A stretch of DNA of 64,000 bases from Aquincola tertiaricarbonis (lineage in GTDB: Bacteria > Pseudomonadota > Gammaproteobacteria > Burkholderiales > Burkholderiaceae_C). The position numbers were made by a program, and so were the translations under genes. Below are positions 44,429-52,870 of the stretch, one piece after another. The stretch lies in NCBI RefSeq assembly GCF_000969605.1, contig NZ_JZUE01000016.1:62001-126000 (forward strand), read 5' to 3'. Under the pieces are notes generated by a model. It was not told the DNA's origin, did not search any database, and saw only the letters and a program-made list of their open reading frames with translations. The first letter of the stretch is position 1. Each line of letters starts with the position of its first letter.

Positions 44429-45054
44429 ATGGAAACGAACCAAGCCATACCTGGGAATCGAGTGCCTTGGAACAAGGGCAAGCTCGTGGGCCAGAAGGCG
44501 CCGTTCAAGCCGAAGGACGTTTGGGCACTGCGCGCCCTCATGGAGCGCTGGCACCGCACGCGCGAGCTGGCGTTGCTCAATCTGGGCATCCACAGCAAGT
44601 TGCGAGGCTGCGACCTGGTCGTGTGAGGCTGCGCGACATCCAGCACGGTGCTCAGATCGGGCCGAGGGCGATCATCACGCAGCACAAGACCGGTCGCCCG
44701 GTGCAGTGTCAGATCACGCCGCCGACGCGGGCAGCGGTTCAGGCGTGGGTGATCGAAGCCGAGATCAAGTCCGATGGCTCCCTGTTTCCCAGTCGCATCC
44801 ACGGCTCGCCGCACCTCTGCGCGCGGCAGTACGCGCGCATGCTGCGCGGATGGGCCGCGATGTCGAGCTTGATGGGACGGCCTATGGCACGCATTCGTTG
44901 CGGCGCACGAAAGGCGGCACTGATCTACCAGAAGACCTAGAACCTGCGCGCGGTGCAACTGCTGCTAGGCCACAGCAAGCTGGAGAGCACGGTCCGCTGT
45001 CTCGGTGTGGACATGCACAACGCGCTGGAGATCTCCGATCAGACGGAGATCTGA
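44429..45054 (+). pseudogene. Tyrosine recombinase (phage/integron-type integrase), inactivated
   Basis: Pieces of a roughly 200-residue tyrosine recombinase lie in alternating frames: METNQAIPGNRVPWNKGKLV to SKLRGCDLV, then VRLRDIQHGAQIGPRAIITQ to ARMLRGW, then YGTHSLRRTK, then KAALIYQKT, a stop at 44938, and NLRAVQLLLGHSKLESTVRC up to the stop at 45054. Box I (HxxR in THSLRR) and box II (LLLGHS) are visible, but the nucleophilic Tyr expected in STVRYLG is Cys. Two frameshifts, an internal stop and the lost Tyr show it is dead. ATGGAGG precedes the old start. Confidence 0.85.
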
Positions 45055-45928
45055 CCGCGCAACAAGCGGCCGCTGGGCTCTCGCGGCGGGGCTCGGCGTC
45101 GGCTGTTGAGAAGCGCTCCAGGTTGACTCTCATGGACGCCCTGCAATTTGTGTCCTCACAGCCGACACGCATGGCTCTCTTTCGACCCAAAGCGGAACCA
45201 CGACTCCACCCGTTCTTGCATCTCTGCAACGCCTAGGTCCAGGCGCTTCGGCAACCGCGCTCTCTCCGCCGCGGCCAGGGCAGCGCCGATCTCCGCGCGG
45301 GTGAGGTCTGTGCAGTGAGCGGGCGCGTCGGGCTGCTGGCGCCACCTTGAAGGGTGAACCGGATCGGAGCCAGTTGGATGAAGTCAGGTGACTGGCGAGT
45401 GGCTGGTAGTAGTTTGCGTCGCCTTCTGCCGGCGGCATGGCAAGTCCGGCGGTCGGCGTGGCTGTGGTCAATGTCGAACGACGCCCTGCCATGGAACTCC
45501 CGTCTGCGCCGCTGGCGACGGGGTCGCGTGCCGGGTGAGGAATTGCCGCGGCGAGCCGGCGCGGATGTCAGAGTCCGCAGCCATCTTGGCCCACGTCTAG
45601 AACCGCAGCTCCTCTGGGCCATGCAATAGGGACTGGATGACCGGCGCCGATCGACGTGAGGTGGGTGCAAATCGCACCCAACCTACTACTCCAGATGCAC
45701 GGCTTGCTCACGACGCGTCCTGGTGAGCGCACGGCAAGAGGAACGGTCAGAGGGATTCATGCGTCCCGTCGTGGCGGTCTGCCAGGTGATGCCGGGAGGG
45801 CCGGGTTACGGGTCGGAGGGCACCCGGGACAACACGGGGACCGGGCCGCGATCGGCATGTATTTTCAGCGAGGATGCGCGACGCGGCACTCGCCCCACCC
45901 GGCGTTCACGGCCCCCCGCACATTCCGG
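45055..45928. other. Long gap after the dead integrase
   Basis: About 870 bp with no gene I can support. Several 90-190 codon frames exist but none has a ribosome site or recognisable motif. A strong hairpin lies at 45659-45684. The stretch may be left over from the element that carried the integrase. Confidence 0.35.
45659..45684. other. Hairpin of unknown role
   Basis: AGGTGGGTGC, a 5-nt loop AAATC, then GCACCCAACCT: ten pairs with one bulge. It is not followed by a T-run on either strand, so an intrinsic terminator is unlikely. It could be a structured-RNA element. Confidence 0.35.
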
Positions 45929-46357
45929 TCACGACGGGGAGTGACACACCGCCTCGATGTTGATGCCGTCGGGATCGCGCACGAAGGCACCGTAGTAGCC
46001 GGGGTGGTAGTGGCGAACTCCTGGCGGGCCATTGTCCTGCGCGCCGGCCGCCATAGCGGCCTTGTGGAACGCATCCACTTGATCCCGCGTCTGCGCCCGA
46101 AAAGCGAAGTGGGTCGCCTCGCCCACCCTCGCGTTGCCCACGATCCAGAACAGCGGCTTGTGCTCGCGCCCGAAACCATGGATGCTGCCGCCGGTCTTCT
46201 GCTGCTCGCCGCCCGCTTCAGCGCGGGATGGCGGGATTGAATGGAGCAGCTTCAACCCGAGCGGGGCGAGGGCTGCTTCGTAGAAGCGTCTGGATCGCTC
46301 GGCGTCGGAGACGCCGATGTTGAGGTGGTCGATGATGGATTCGTCAAACGGGTTCAT
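45929..46357 (-). CDS. VOC-family (glyoxalase/bleomycin-resistance-like) protein
   Basis: A 142-residue single VOC domain: IIDHLNIGVSDAERSRRFYEAAL at the start, THFAFRAQTRDQVDAFH, and the C-terminal YGAFVRDPDGINIEAVC with the metal-site Glu. Members are dioxygenases, isomerases or resistance proteins. AAGGAG precedes the ATG at 46357. It is divergent from a WYL regulator, with a perfect palindrome between, a pairing common in bacteria. Confidence 0.88.
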   Translation of the reverse strand: MNPFDESIIDHLNIGVSDAERSRRFYEAALAPLGLKLLHSIPPSRAEAGGEQQKTGGSIHGFGREHKPLFWIVGNARVGEATHFAFRAQTRDQVDAFHKAAMAAGAQDNGPPGVRHYHPGYYGAFVRDPDGINIEAVCHSPS

Positions 46358-46405
46358 GAGGGGTCTCCTTCAGGTTGGAACGGAGACCACGGTACCGGGG
46401 CGCCG

Positions 46406-46423
46406 CTGACAGCATGGTGTCAG
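46406..46423. promoter_or_regulatory. Operator-like palindrome for the WYL regulator
   Basis: CTGACA-GCATGG-TGTCAG: perfect 6-bp arms and a nearly symmetric centre, sixteen of eighteen positions paired. It lies midway between the divergent VOC and WYL genes. Confidence 0.7.
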
Positions 46424-46451
46424 CAGTTGCCTGTGCAGGCGAAGGGAAGCG

Positions 46452-47138
46452 ATGCGAAAGGCGGACAGGCTGCTACAGATTGTCCAGGTGCTGCGGCGGC
46501 GAGGGCGTGCGACCACCGCCCGGCGGCTGGCCGAGGAACTCGAAGTTGCCACGCGAACCATCTACCGGGACATCGCGGCGCTTCAGTCCAGCGGCGTGCC
46601 GGTGGATGGGGAAGCCGGGATCGGCTACGTGCTACGGCCGGGGTACGACCTGCCGCCCCTGATGTTCTCGACGGAGGAACTCGAAGCGGTGGTGCTTGGC
46701 GCCCGCATGGTGATGGAACGCAGCGACACGCTCTTGTCGTCGGCCGCCGAGAACGCGCTGGCGAAGATCAGGACGGTCATCCCCAAGGCGGAACAGGACC
46801 GGCTTTGGCAATCTTCGCTGCTGGTTCCCCACCGGCTCGAGGAAGCCGTGGCGTTCGGCCCCCACGTGCCTCGGCTTCGGGAGGCCATCCGCCACGCCCA
46901 CAAGATCCGCATCGACTACCAGGACCTGCAGGACCGCCGTTCGACGCGCGTCGTCTGGCCCCTGGGCCTGTACCTCTTCAGCCACGTCACCCTGGTCTGC
47001 TGCTGGTGCGAGCTGCGAGGCGATTTCAGGGCGTTCCGGTCCGAGCGCATCCGGCGATGTGATCGCCTCGACGACCACTTCGACCCGAGGAACGGCGCGC
47101 TGCTGACCGAGTTCCTCGCCACGTTCCGGGTTCCGTAA
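46452..47138 (+). CDS. YafY-type HTH/WYL transcriptional regulator
   Basis: A 228-residue regulator with an N-terminal HTH_11 domain (RLLQIVQVLRRRGRATTARR, ATRTIYRDIAALQ) and a WYL-like C-terminal domain (RVVWPLGLYLFSHVTLVCCW, FRAFRSERIRRC). WYL domains bind ligands or nucleotides. GAAGGGAAG precedes the ATG. It is divergent from the VOC gene, which it probably represses through the palindrome at 46406. Confidence 0.88.
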   Translation: MRKADRLLQIVQVLRRRGRATTARRLAEELEVATRTIYRDIAALQSSGVPVDGEAGIGYVLRPGYDLPPLMFSTEELEAVVLGARMVMERSDTLLSSAAENALAKIRTVIPKAEQDRLWQSSLLVPHRLEEAVAFGPHVPRLREAIRHAHKIRIDYQDLQDRRSTRVVWPLGLYLFSHVTLVCCWCELRGDFRAFRSERIRRCDRLDDHFDPRNGALLTEFLATFRVP

Positions 47139-47444
47139 CGGCGTCCTGGACGCGGGGCTTGGCGGGCGCTCCGTTGGACGGCGCGGGCCCTCGCCCGTCG
47201 ATACGCGCGGAGCTGCTGAGGCAGGACCGGTTTGGATCGGATCATCATGCCTATCGCTCTACCGATCCTTGCGCCCAGCATGGAGGCGTCTGCGAAGCGG
47301 ACGGTCAACGCACCGTTTCGACCGATCGCAGACATCGCTCCCAGGATCGAGTTGCGCCTCGCCCACGCCGGCCAACGGCGAGGGGCCAGCCCCATCGCGC
47401 GGACGGTCCCGCCCAGCGGATCGTCAAGCGCATCACCTGCTGGC
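47139..47444. other. Gap holding dispersed repeat copy C
   Basis: 306 bp between the WYL gene and the convergent PRISE-like gene. It contains a repeat copy at 47288-47323 and no supportable gene. Confidence 0.4.
47288..47323. repeat. Dispersed palindrome with flank, copy C
   Basis: GTCTGC-GAA-GCGGAC followed by GGTCAACGCACCGTTTCGAC. Positions 47292-47323 are identical over 32 nt to 57768-57799 in another gap, ten kilobases away. Confidence 0.75.
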
Positions 47445-48512
47445 TCAGGGGATCAGGCGAGCGGCACGCAGCTGTGCGAACAGGTCGAAGAACGACTCGT
47501 CCGTGGCTTGCCATGCGCAAAAGCCCAGTTTGCGGCTCTTTGCCATGTCGGTCATCACTTCGAGCGGGCGCCCGAGATCGAGGTCGGTATGCCAGGCCGA
47601 GGCCAGCCGATCGAGTGCGGTCTCGGACAGACCATGGCGCTGGGCGATCTCGCGCCAGAGCGTCGCGTCTTGGGCCAGCACAGGTTCGAGTGGCTGCACG
47701 GTGCCGTCGAAGCCCGCTGCCTCGACGCCGAACCAGTCAGCGATCCGGCCCCACAGCCAGCTCCAGCGGAAGACGTCACCGTTGACGATGTTGAACGCCT
47801 CGTTGCGCGCGGCATCCGTGTCGGCGGCCCACACCAGTTGCTTGGCGAGCATGCGAGCGTCGGTCACATCCGAGAGGCCATTCCACTGGGCTTCGGACCC
47901 AGGGAAGCGAAAGGCACGGCCCGCCTCCTTGCAGATGCTTGCGTACACCGCGAGCGTGGTGCCCATGTTCATGGCGTTGCCGACCGCCATTCCGATGACC
48001 GTGTGCGGGCGGTGCACCGTCCATGTGAATCGGTCGCGCTCAGCAGCTGCATACACTTCGTCCTCCTGCGCGTAGTAGAAGTTCTCGAGCGGCAGGCGTG
48101 GCTGGCTCTCGCGCAGCGGCGTGTCGGGCAGCGTGCCGGAGCTGGCATAGGCCTCGAACGGGCCCAGGTAGTGCTTGAGCCCGGTCACAAGGGCGACGTG
48201 GCGCACGGACCTGCGCGCCGACAGCGCGCCAAGAAGGTTGCGCACCATCGCCGCGTTGATCCGGATGTTCTCGGCTTCCGTGGCTTGCCGCAGCCAGGTG
48301 GTGATGAACACGTGGGTAGGCGACACGTCGGCAAGTGCCGTGGCCAGGCCGACCGGATCCAGCAGGTCCGCTGCGATCGGACGGACGCCCTCGACAGCGG
48401 GATGTGGCCGCCGCGCCAGCCCATAGACGGTCCAGCCTTGGCTGATGAGCTCACGGGCGGTGTTGCCGCCGCCGATGCCGCTGACACCGACCACCAACGC
48501 GGTTCTTTCCAT
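47445..48512 (-). CDS. PRISE-like NAD(P)-dependent reductase (extended SDR)
   Basis: A 355-residue extended SDR. The N-terminal Rossmann motif is VVGVSGIGGGNTARELI; THVFITTWLRQATEAENI, LVTGLKHYLGPFEAY, FYYAQEDEVYAA and VHRPHTVIGMAVGNAMNMG follow. This is the pattern of PRISE (progesterone 5-beta-reductase/iridoid synthase-like) enzymes, which reduce enone double bonds. AGGAG precedes the ATG at 48512. It stands alone between two repeat-bearing gaps. Confidence 0.85.
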   Translation of the reverse strand: MERTALVVGVSGIGGGNTARELISQGWTVYGLARRPHPAVEGVRPIAADLLDPVGLATALADVSPTHVFITTWLRQATEAENIRINAAMVRNLLGALSARRSVRHVALVTGLKHYLGPFEAYASSGTLPDTPLRESQPRLPLENFYYAQEDEVYAAAERDRFTWTVHRPHTVIGMAVGNAMNMGTTLAVYASICKEAGRAFRFPGSEAQWNGLSDVTDARMLAKQLVWAADTDAARNEAFNIVNGDVFRWSWLWGRIADWFGVEAAGFDGTVQPLEPVLAQDATLWREIAQRHGLSETALDRLASAWHTDLDLGRPLEVMTDMAKSRKLGFCAWQATDESFFDLFAQLRAARLIP

Positions 48513-48617
48513 GCTTGTCTCCTGGATTCACGGGACCACGCGTTCGATTTAAGCGCGTTCCCTGGGCCCGTGGCAAAAGAAGGGAATGACGGCTTTGGGC
48601 CGGAAGGCGCTGTCAAG

Positions 48618-48632
48618 GTCCGCTTCGCGGAC
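48618..48632. repeat. Dispersed palindrome, copy D
   Basis: GTCCGC-TTC-GCGGAC, a perfect copy of the core, preceded by TGTCAAG, which resembles the TCAAC preceding copy A. Confidence 0.6.
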
Positions 48633-48778
48633 GCCCGCCCAGAGAGCACGCGGTGTTGCCGGTCCGGGGCGATCGTGACAGTCGGCGTTCGCTGCACAAC
48701 AGTTGGCAATCGCCTATATCGAAAGCACCCATTCCACGAGACTTGAGTCATGCCCTCCTCGCGGCGAGCGACTGCTGT

Positions 48779-48793
48779 GTCCGCGGGGCGGAC
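48779..48793. repeat. Dispersed palindrome, copy G
   Basis: GTCCGC-GGG-GCGGAC: perfect arms, different loop, followed by CTTCAGCGCACCGTTTTGA, a diverged form of the flank seen in copies B and C. Confidence 0.6.
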
Positions 48794-48835
48794 CTTCAGC
48801 GCACCGTTTTGATCTAGCCAGCCGGTTTCAGTGCT

Positions 48836-49297
48836 CTAGGGCGCTGGCGGCCGCGATCGACGATCCAAGTAGGACGCGAAGCCAAAGCAGAAGGAGGTGA
48901 GAAGCGCACCCATCAGGCCCACATCCAGGTCTGCAAATCGACCGGCCAGTGTCACTGACCAAGCCAGCCAGACGGTGACAACCGCAAACACCACCCCGAG
49001 CACGCGCCAGGACCGCGGGCTCATCAGCGACCCATGGCGATTTCGACGTCCAAGCACGAGGCGCGAACCGATCTCGAGGCAGAACGCACCGATGGGCGCG
49101 AGGACCAGCGGCAACACGGGATCAAGGGGTTTGACCGCAGTGTCGGTAAATGCGTCCCACAGGACGTTGATCAAGCCGACTGCAATCAACACGCCGAACG
49201 CACACAACACGCTTCCAGCAAGCCGGTATGCCCAGTGAGTGACCGGCGACGCCAAACGGTCCTCGAGCGTCGACCTCTGACGTTGTCTGGGTGCCAT
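48836..49297 (-). CDS. Four-helix membrane protein of unknown function
   Basis: A 153-residue protein with four hydrophobic segments: LAGSVLCAFGVLIAVGLINV, LVLAPIGAFCLEIGSRLVLG, VLGVVFAVVTVWLAWSVTLA and VGLMGALLTSFCFGFASYL. The N-terminus is basic and polar. GGAG lies 5 nt before the ATG at 49297. I do not recognise the family. It stands alone, facing no obvious partner. Confidence 0.65.
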   Translation of the reverse strand: MAPRQRQRSTLEDRLASPVTHWAYRLAGSVLCAFGVLIAVGLINVLWDAFTDTAVKPLDPVLPLVLAPIGAFCLEIGSRLVLGRRNRHGSLMSPRSWRVLGVVFAVVTVWLAWSVTLAGRFADLDVGLMGALLTSFCFGFASYLDRRSRPPAP

Positions 49298-49608
49298 GTG
49301 ATCTCCACGGCGGGATTTGCAAGGCACCTCCTACTCGGTCCGCGGCTTTCCCTGGGCCTGGCTACGACGTGCCTGCAGTGGTCTACAACTCCGGAGATGT
49401 CGGCATGCGTCGAGCGGATGACGCACCAGGCTGCACTGCCACGACCGGGGTCGGAAGGGCTCCTGCGTTGAGCACCCTTGTGTGGCCGGTCGAAGCAATG
49501 AGCAGCACATCTGCCAGCGTGATCAAGGGAGGCGTGGACAAGGAAGGCCGGCCTGAAGTCGACCATCACTCCCTACCCGAACGAGCGCCTCGGATGTCCC
49601 CGCAGCCA

Positions 49609-49930
49609 CGTTCGCGGGCGCGCAATGAGCGCACCGCCGGCCCCTTCCTTTTCAACAGCGGGCCGTCACAGCGCGCCTTCGCTCACCACTACGGCTCAAC
49701 CGTGCTGCTCTTGCCGCGGTGATGTTGGGCCGCGAACACCGGCCCGCCCGTCCGACAACTCGCAATGTGTCCAGCAGCGCCAACCGGTTCAGCGGGCCTC
49801 AGGCGCTGTTCTGGGCAGAGGCCGGCGTCTGTGCGGCCTGCGCAAGCACGAACGGCCAGTGCGCCAGTGAATTGGAGCGTGCCCGACGGGAGCGCGCTTG
49901 GCCGCAGCCGCGCCGGGCCGGCCCAATGGG
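49609..49930 (+). repeat. Long degenerate direct repeat H1
   Basis: A 320-bp block that matches 53809-54140 in the same orientation and order. Shared landmarks include TTCGCGGGCG, CTTGCCGCGGTGATGT, GCCTCAGGCG and GCCCGACGG; offsets drift only from 4200 to 4209 bp. The two copies flank the kinase-to-ankyrin operon. No transposase or terminal inverted repeat is visible. Confidence 0.7.
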
Positions 49931-50034
49931 TGACGGCACGAACGGCTGTTCACAGGGACGCCAGGGTGGCCGTCGGCCGTCCGCCCGCCGATCACAGGGC
50001 ATTTGGGGGGAATCCGGCCCTTCGCGATGCCCGT

Positions 50035-50065
50035 TTGCCGATCGGCCTCCGGCGACTGACAGAAT
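50035..50065 (+). promoter_or_regulatory. Putative promoter of the sensor-kinase operon
   Basis: TTGCCG (50035) and CAGAAT (50060), 19-bp spacing, end six nt before the ATG at 50072. No Shine-Dalgarno precedes the ATG. The wide spacing makes it a weaker case than the others. Confidence 0.3.
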
Positions 50066-50071
50066 TGGCAC

Positions 50072-51604
50072 ATGCAGTTCCGCTGGCGACACGCTGCCCC
50101 GTGGATCCTGGGCTGGGCCGTGCTGGCGCTGGCCGGCAGCGCCGTGCTCGTGCGCTGGGACATCGCGCAGCGGCGCGACGCCTTCGCCACCGATGCACGC
50201 ATCGTGCACCGCCTGCTCAGCCAGCGCGCCGTCGAGATTGACGCAACGCTGGCGACGCTGTCGCTGCTCGACACGACGGCCGGCGCCGCCGACGCGGCCC
50301 AGCGCCTGCCCGCGCTGCACCCGACGGTGCTGCGGGTGCTGCGGCGCGCCGGCGGCGCCGCCTGGTCCGAGGCCAGCCTGGACGCTGTGCTGCGCGACGC
50401 CGAGCTGATGTCGCGCCGCGACCGCCGTGCCGTGCTCGCTGCCATCGACGCGGTCCGCGGCCACTACGTGCTCGTGCTCGCCGGTGCGGCCAGCCTGTCG
50501 CACGCGCTGGTCGTCGATGCCGCGCGGCTGGTCGACGCCGACACCTGGCCTCTGGCGCGGGACGGCCCGGTGCGGGTCGAACTGCGACACGCCGGGGCGG
50601 TGCTCGTGCTGCAACCGGGCGCCGACCGCGCCGTGCGGCCGCTCGGGCTGACGCCTGGCTTCGTCGCCGGCAAGACGCTCGACGCGCCGAGCCAGCCGTT
50701 TGAGGTGCACCTGCAGCGCGCGACGGGCCCGGCGCAGTGGCCGTGGGCTGCGCTGTTCGCCTGGGTGCTGGTCAGCGCCGCGCTGGTCGGCGCGGCCGCG
50801 GCGGTGCAGCGCCAGCGCACGGCCCGCCGGCGCGCGGAAGACCTGCTGCGGCTGGGCCAAGTGGCGCGGCTGAACACGCTCGGCGAGATGGCCGCCGGCC
50901 TGGCGCACGAGCTCAACCAGCCGCTGGCCGCCGTGCTGGCCAATGCGCAGGCGGCGCGGCGGCGGCTGGCCGGTGCAGCGCTGGCGTCCTCGCGCGATAC
51001 CGCAAACCCCGTCGACGACGACGATGACCTCGCGCAGGCGTGCGAGGCGATCGAGCAGGTCGTTGCGCAGGCCCGGCGGGCCAGCGACGTCGTGCAGCGC
51101 CTGCGCCGCAGCGTCGAAACGCGCGGCGCGCCGGCGGCGCTGCAGCCGGTGGCGCTCGACGCCACGGTACGCGACGCGCTGCACCTGCTCGACCCCCGGC
51201 TGCGCCGCGACCGCATCGAATTGACCCAGGCCCTGGACGCCGTGACGGTGACGGCCGACCCGGTGGCGCTTGAGCAGATCGTGCACAACCTGCTGCTCAA
51301 CGCGCTGCAGGCGCTCGAGGACACGCCTGCGGCGCGGCGTCGGCTCGAGGTGCGCACCGCGATGGCGGGCGACGGCGGCCTGCTGACTGTGGCCGACCGC
51401 GGCCCCGGCATCCCGTCCGAGCTGCTGCCGCGGCTGTTCCAGCCCTTCGCGACGACGCGCCAGGGCGGGCTGGGGCTGGGCCTGAGCTTGAGCGAGACGC
51501 TGGCCGCGGGCATGGGCGGCAGCCTCGCCGGCGGCAACCGCGACGGCGGCGGCGCCGAGTTCCGCCTCGTGCTGCCGCTCGCGGCGGCAAGCGGCACGGC
51601 ATGA
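50072..51604 (+). CDS. Sensor histidine kinase (periplasmic domain, HisKA, HATPase)
   Basis: A 510-residue kinase. TM1 (about 9-28) and TM2 (about 225-245) bracket a periplasmic sensor of some 195 residues. No HAMP is apparent; HisKA follows directly with GEMAAGLAHELNQPLAAVLA (His279), the FixL/DctB-like H-box, and then HATPase_c (NLLLNALQAL, ADRGPGIP, GLGLGLSLSE). The start at 50072 is the only good ATG. It overlaps the FixJ-like regulator by 4 nt and heads a four-gene operon that ends with two exported proteins, one of them HbpS-like, so the sensor may read that protein. Confidence 0.92.
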   Translation: MQFRWRHAAPWILGWAVLALAGSAVLVRWDIAQRRDAFATDARIVHRLLSQRAVEIDATLATLSLLDTTAGAADAAQRLPALHPTVLRVLRRAGGAAWSEASLDAVLRDAELMSRRDRRAVLAAIDAVRGHYVLVLAGAASLSHALVVDAARLVDADTWPLARDGPVRVELRHAGAVLVLQPGADRAVRPLGLTPGFVAGKTLDAPSQPFEVHLQRATGPAQWPWAALFAWVLVSAALVGAAAAVQRQRTARRRAEDLLRLGQVARLNTLGEMAAGLAHELNQPLAAVLANAQAARRRLAGAALASSRDTANPVDDDDDLAQACEAIEQVVAQARRASDVVQRLRRSVETRGAPAALQPVALDATVRDALHLLDPRLRRDRIELTQALDAVTVTADPVALEQIVHNLLLNALQALEDTPAARRRLEVRTAMAGDGGLLTVADRGPGIPSELLPRLFQPFATTRQGGLGLGLSLSETLAAGMGGSLAGGNRDGGGAEFRLVLPLAAASGTA

Positions 51605-52239
51605 ACGGCGCGCAGCAGTCGCCGCTGGTGCACGTCGTGGACGACGACGCCGGCGTGCGCGATGCCCTGGCGCGGCTGATCGCCAGCGTGGGCCTGCGCG
51701 TGCAGCCCTGGGACGACCCGCAGGCCTTCCTCGATCGCTTTGACCGTGCCGCGATCGGTGTGGTCGTGCTCGACGTGCGCATGCCGGGGCTGAGCGGACT
51801 GACGGTCCTCGACCGCCTGCGTGCCGAGGGCGCCGACCAGCCGGTGGTGATGCTCACTGGCCACGGCACGGTCGAGTTGTGCCGGCGCGCATTCAAGGGC
51901 GGCGCGGCCGAGTTCCTCGAGAAACCGGTCGACGACGACCTGCTGCTGGATACGCTGCAGCATGGGATCCGCAGCCATGTGCGCTCGCGCGAGCGCCGCC
52001 AGGCCGACGCCGGCGCACGCGAGCGCTATGGGCAGCTATCCCCGCGCGAACGCGAGGTGCTGTCGCTGATCGTCGCGGGGCTGACGAACAAGGGAATCGG
52101 TCGTGCGCTGTCGCTGTCGCCGCGCACCGTCGAGGCGCATCGCGCCAACCTGTTCGCCAAGCTGCAGGCCGAGTCGCTGGCGGCGCTGATCCGCAGGTAC
52201 GCGGCACTCGTCGAGACCGACGCCGAAGGCACGGGCTAG
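51601..52239 (+). CDS. FixJ/NarL-type response regulator
   Basis: A 212-residue regulator. The receiver carries VDDDAGV, phospho-acceptor Asp58 (VVLDVRMPGLSG) and Lys in FLEKPVDD; the C-terminal LuxR helix-turn-helix is LSPREREVLSLIVAGLTNKG to SPRTVEAHRANLFAKL. It pairs with the kinase upstream (ATGA overlap). A 14-bp palindrome just after its stop, upstream of the haem-protein gene, is a plausible target site. Confidence 0.93.
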   Translation: MNGAQQSPLVHVVDDDAGVRDALARLIASVGLRVQPWDDPQAFLDRFDRAAIGVVVLDVRMPGLSGLTVLDRLRAEGADQPVVMLTGHGTVELCRRAFKGGAAEFLEKPVDDDLLLDTLQHGIRSHVRSRERRQADAGARERYGQLSPREREVLSLIVAGLTNKGIGRALSLSPRTVEAHRANLFAKLQAESLAALIRRYAALVETDAEGTG

Positions 52240-52240
52240 T

Positions 52241-52266
52241 GCCACCGCGTAGTTCTACGCAGTGGC
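52241..52266. promoter_or_regulatory. Operator-like palindrome before the HbpS-like gene
   Basis: GCCACCGCGTAG-TT-CTACGCAGTGGC: eleven of twelve arm positions pair. It starts one nt after the regulator stop. A possible -10 box TACAGT lies at 52307, so the centre sits about 65 bp before the start of transcription, a usual activator position. As RNA it would also make a strong hairpin. Confidence 0.55.
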
Positions 52267-52369
52267 GCGCGTAGCCGGCCGGATGGCCACGCGATGGCGC
52301 GCTGCCTACAGTGCCGCCACGGTCGCGCTGCGGCCGACCGAGACCCCAAGACGAAGCCGGAGACCCCCG

Positions 52370-52870
52370 ATGAAGACCCTCGCCCGCCTGCTCACCGCGA
52401 CGCTCCTGACCGCCGCCGTCGCCACCGGCGCCGCGCACGCCCAGGCCGTGCGCACCGAGAAGAACATGTCGCTCGAACTGGCGACGCGGCTGGCCGCCGC
52501 CACCGTCGCCGCATGCCAGGCCAATGGCCACGCCGTGACCGCCACCGTGGTCGACCGCGCCGGCAACGTGCGCGTCGTGCACCGCGCCGACAACGCCGGC
52601 CCGCACACGCTGAGCGCCAGCTTGCAGAAGGCATTCACGTCGGCCTCGGCGCGCAACACGACGCTGGCCATGATGGACGCCTCGCAGAAGAACCCCGCGG
52701 CGGCCAACCTCGTGCACATCCCCGGTTACCTGCTGCTCGGCGGCGGCGTGCCGGTGCGCACGGGCAACGAGGTGATCGGCGCGATCGGCGTCGGTGGCGC
52801 ACCGGGCGGCCACCTCGACGAGCAGTGCGCCGTCGCCGCGCTCGAGCAGGCGAAGGATCTGCTGCAATGA
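52370..52870 (+). CDS. Exported HbpS/GlcG-family (DUF336) haem-binding-like protein
   Basis: A 166-residue protein with a signal peptide (LLTATLLTAAVATGAAHA) and a complete DUF336 domain: TATVVDRAGNVRVVHR, HTLSASLQKAFTSASARN and GGVPVRTGNEVIGAIGVGGA. In Streptomyces, HbpS is a secreted haem-binding protein that interacts with the sensor kinase SenS. GGAG lies 7 nt before the ATG at 52370. The two-component genes upstream and the coupled ankyrin gene downstream suggest a similar sensing partner. Haem binding is family knowledge, not shown here. Confidence 0.85.
   Translation: MKTLARLLTATLLTAAVATGAAHAQAVRTEKNMSLELATRLAAATVAACQANGHAVTATVVDRAGNVRVVHRADNAGPHTLSASLQKAFTSASARNTTLAMMDASQKNPAAANLVHIPGYLLLGGGVPVRTGNEVIGAIGVGGAPGGHLDEQCAVAALEQAKDLLQ

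Larger units (their letters stand above)
48513..48835. other. Gap with two dispersed palindromes
   Basis: 323 bp, holding copies D (48618) and G (48779) of the palindrome. No gene is supported. Confidence 0.4.
49298..50071. other. Long gap left of the haem-sensing operon
   Basis: About 770 bp. It holds repeat H1 (49609-49930) and, at the right end, the putative promoter of the kinase gene. No gene is supported. Confidence 0.45.

Noticed and set aside
45659-45684. Hairpin as a terminator, group II intron part or integron attC
   Set aside because: No T-run, no recognisable domain V and no attC core sites; left as unknown.
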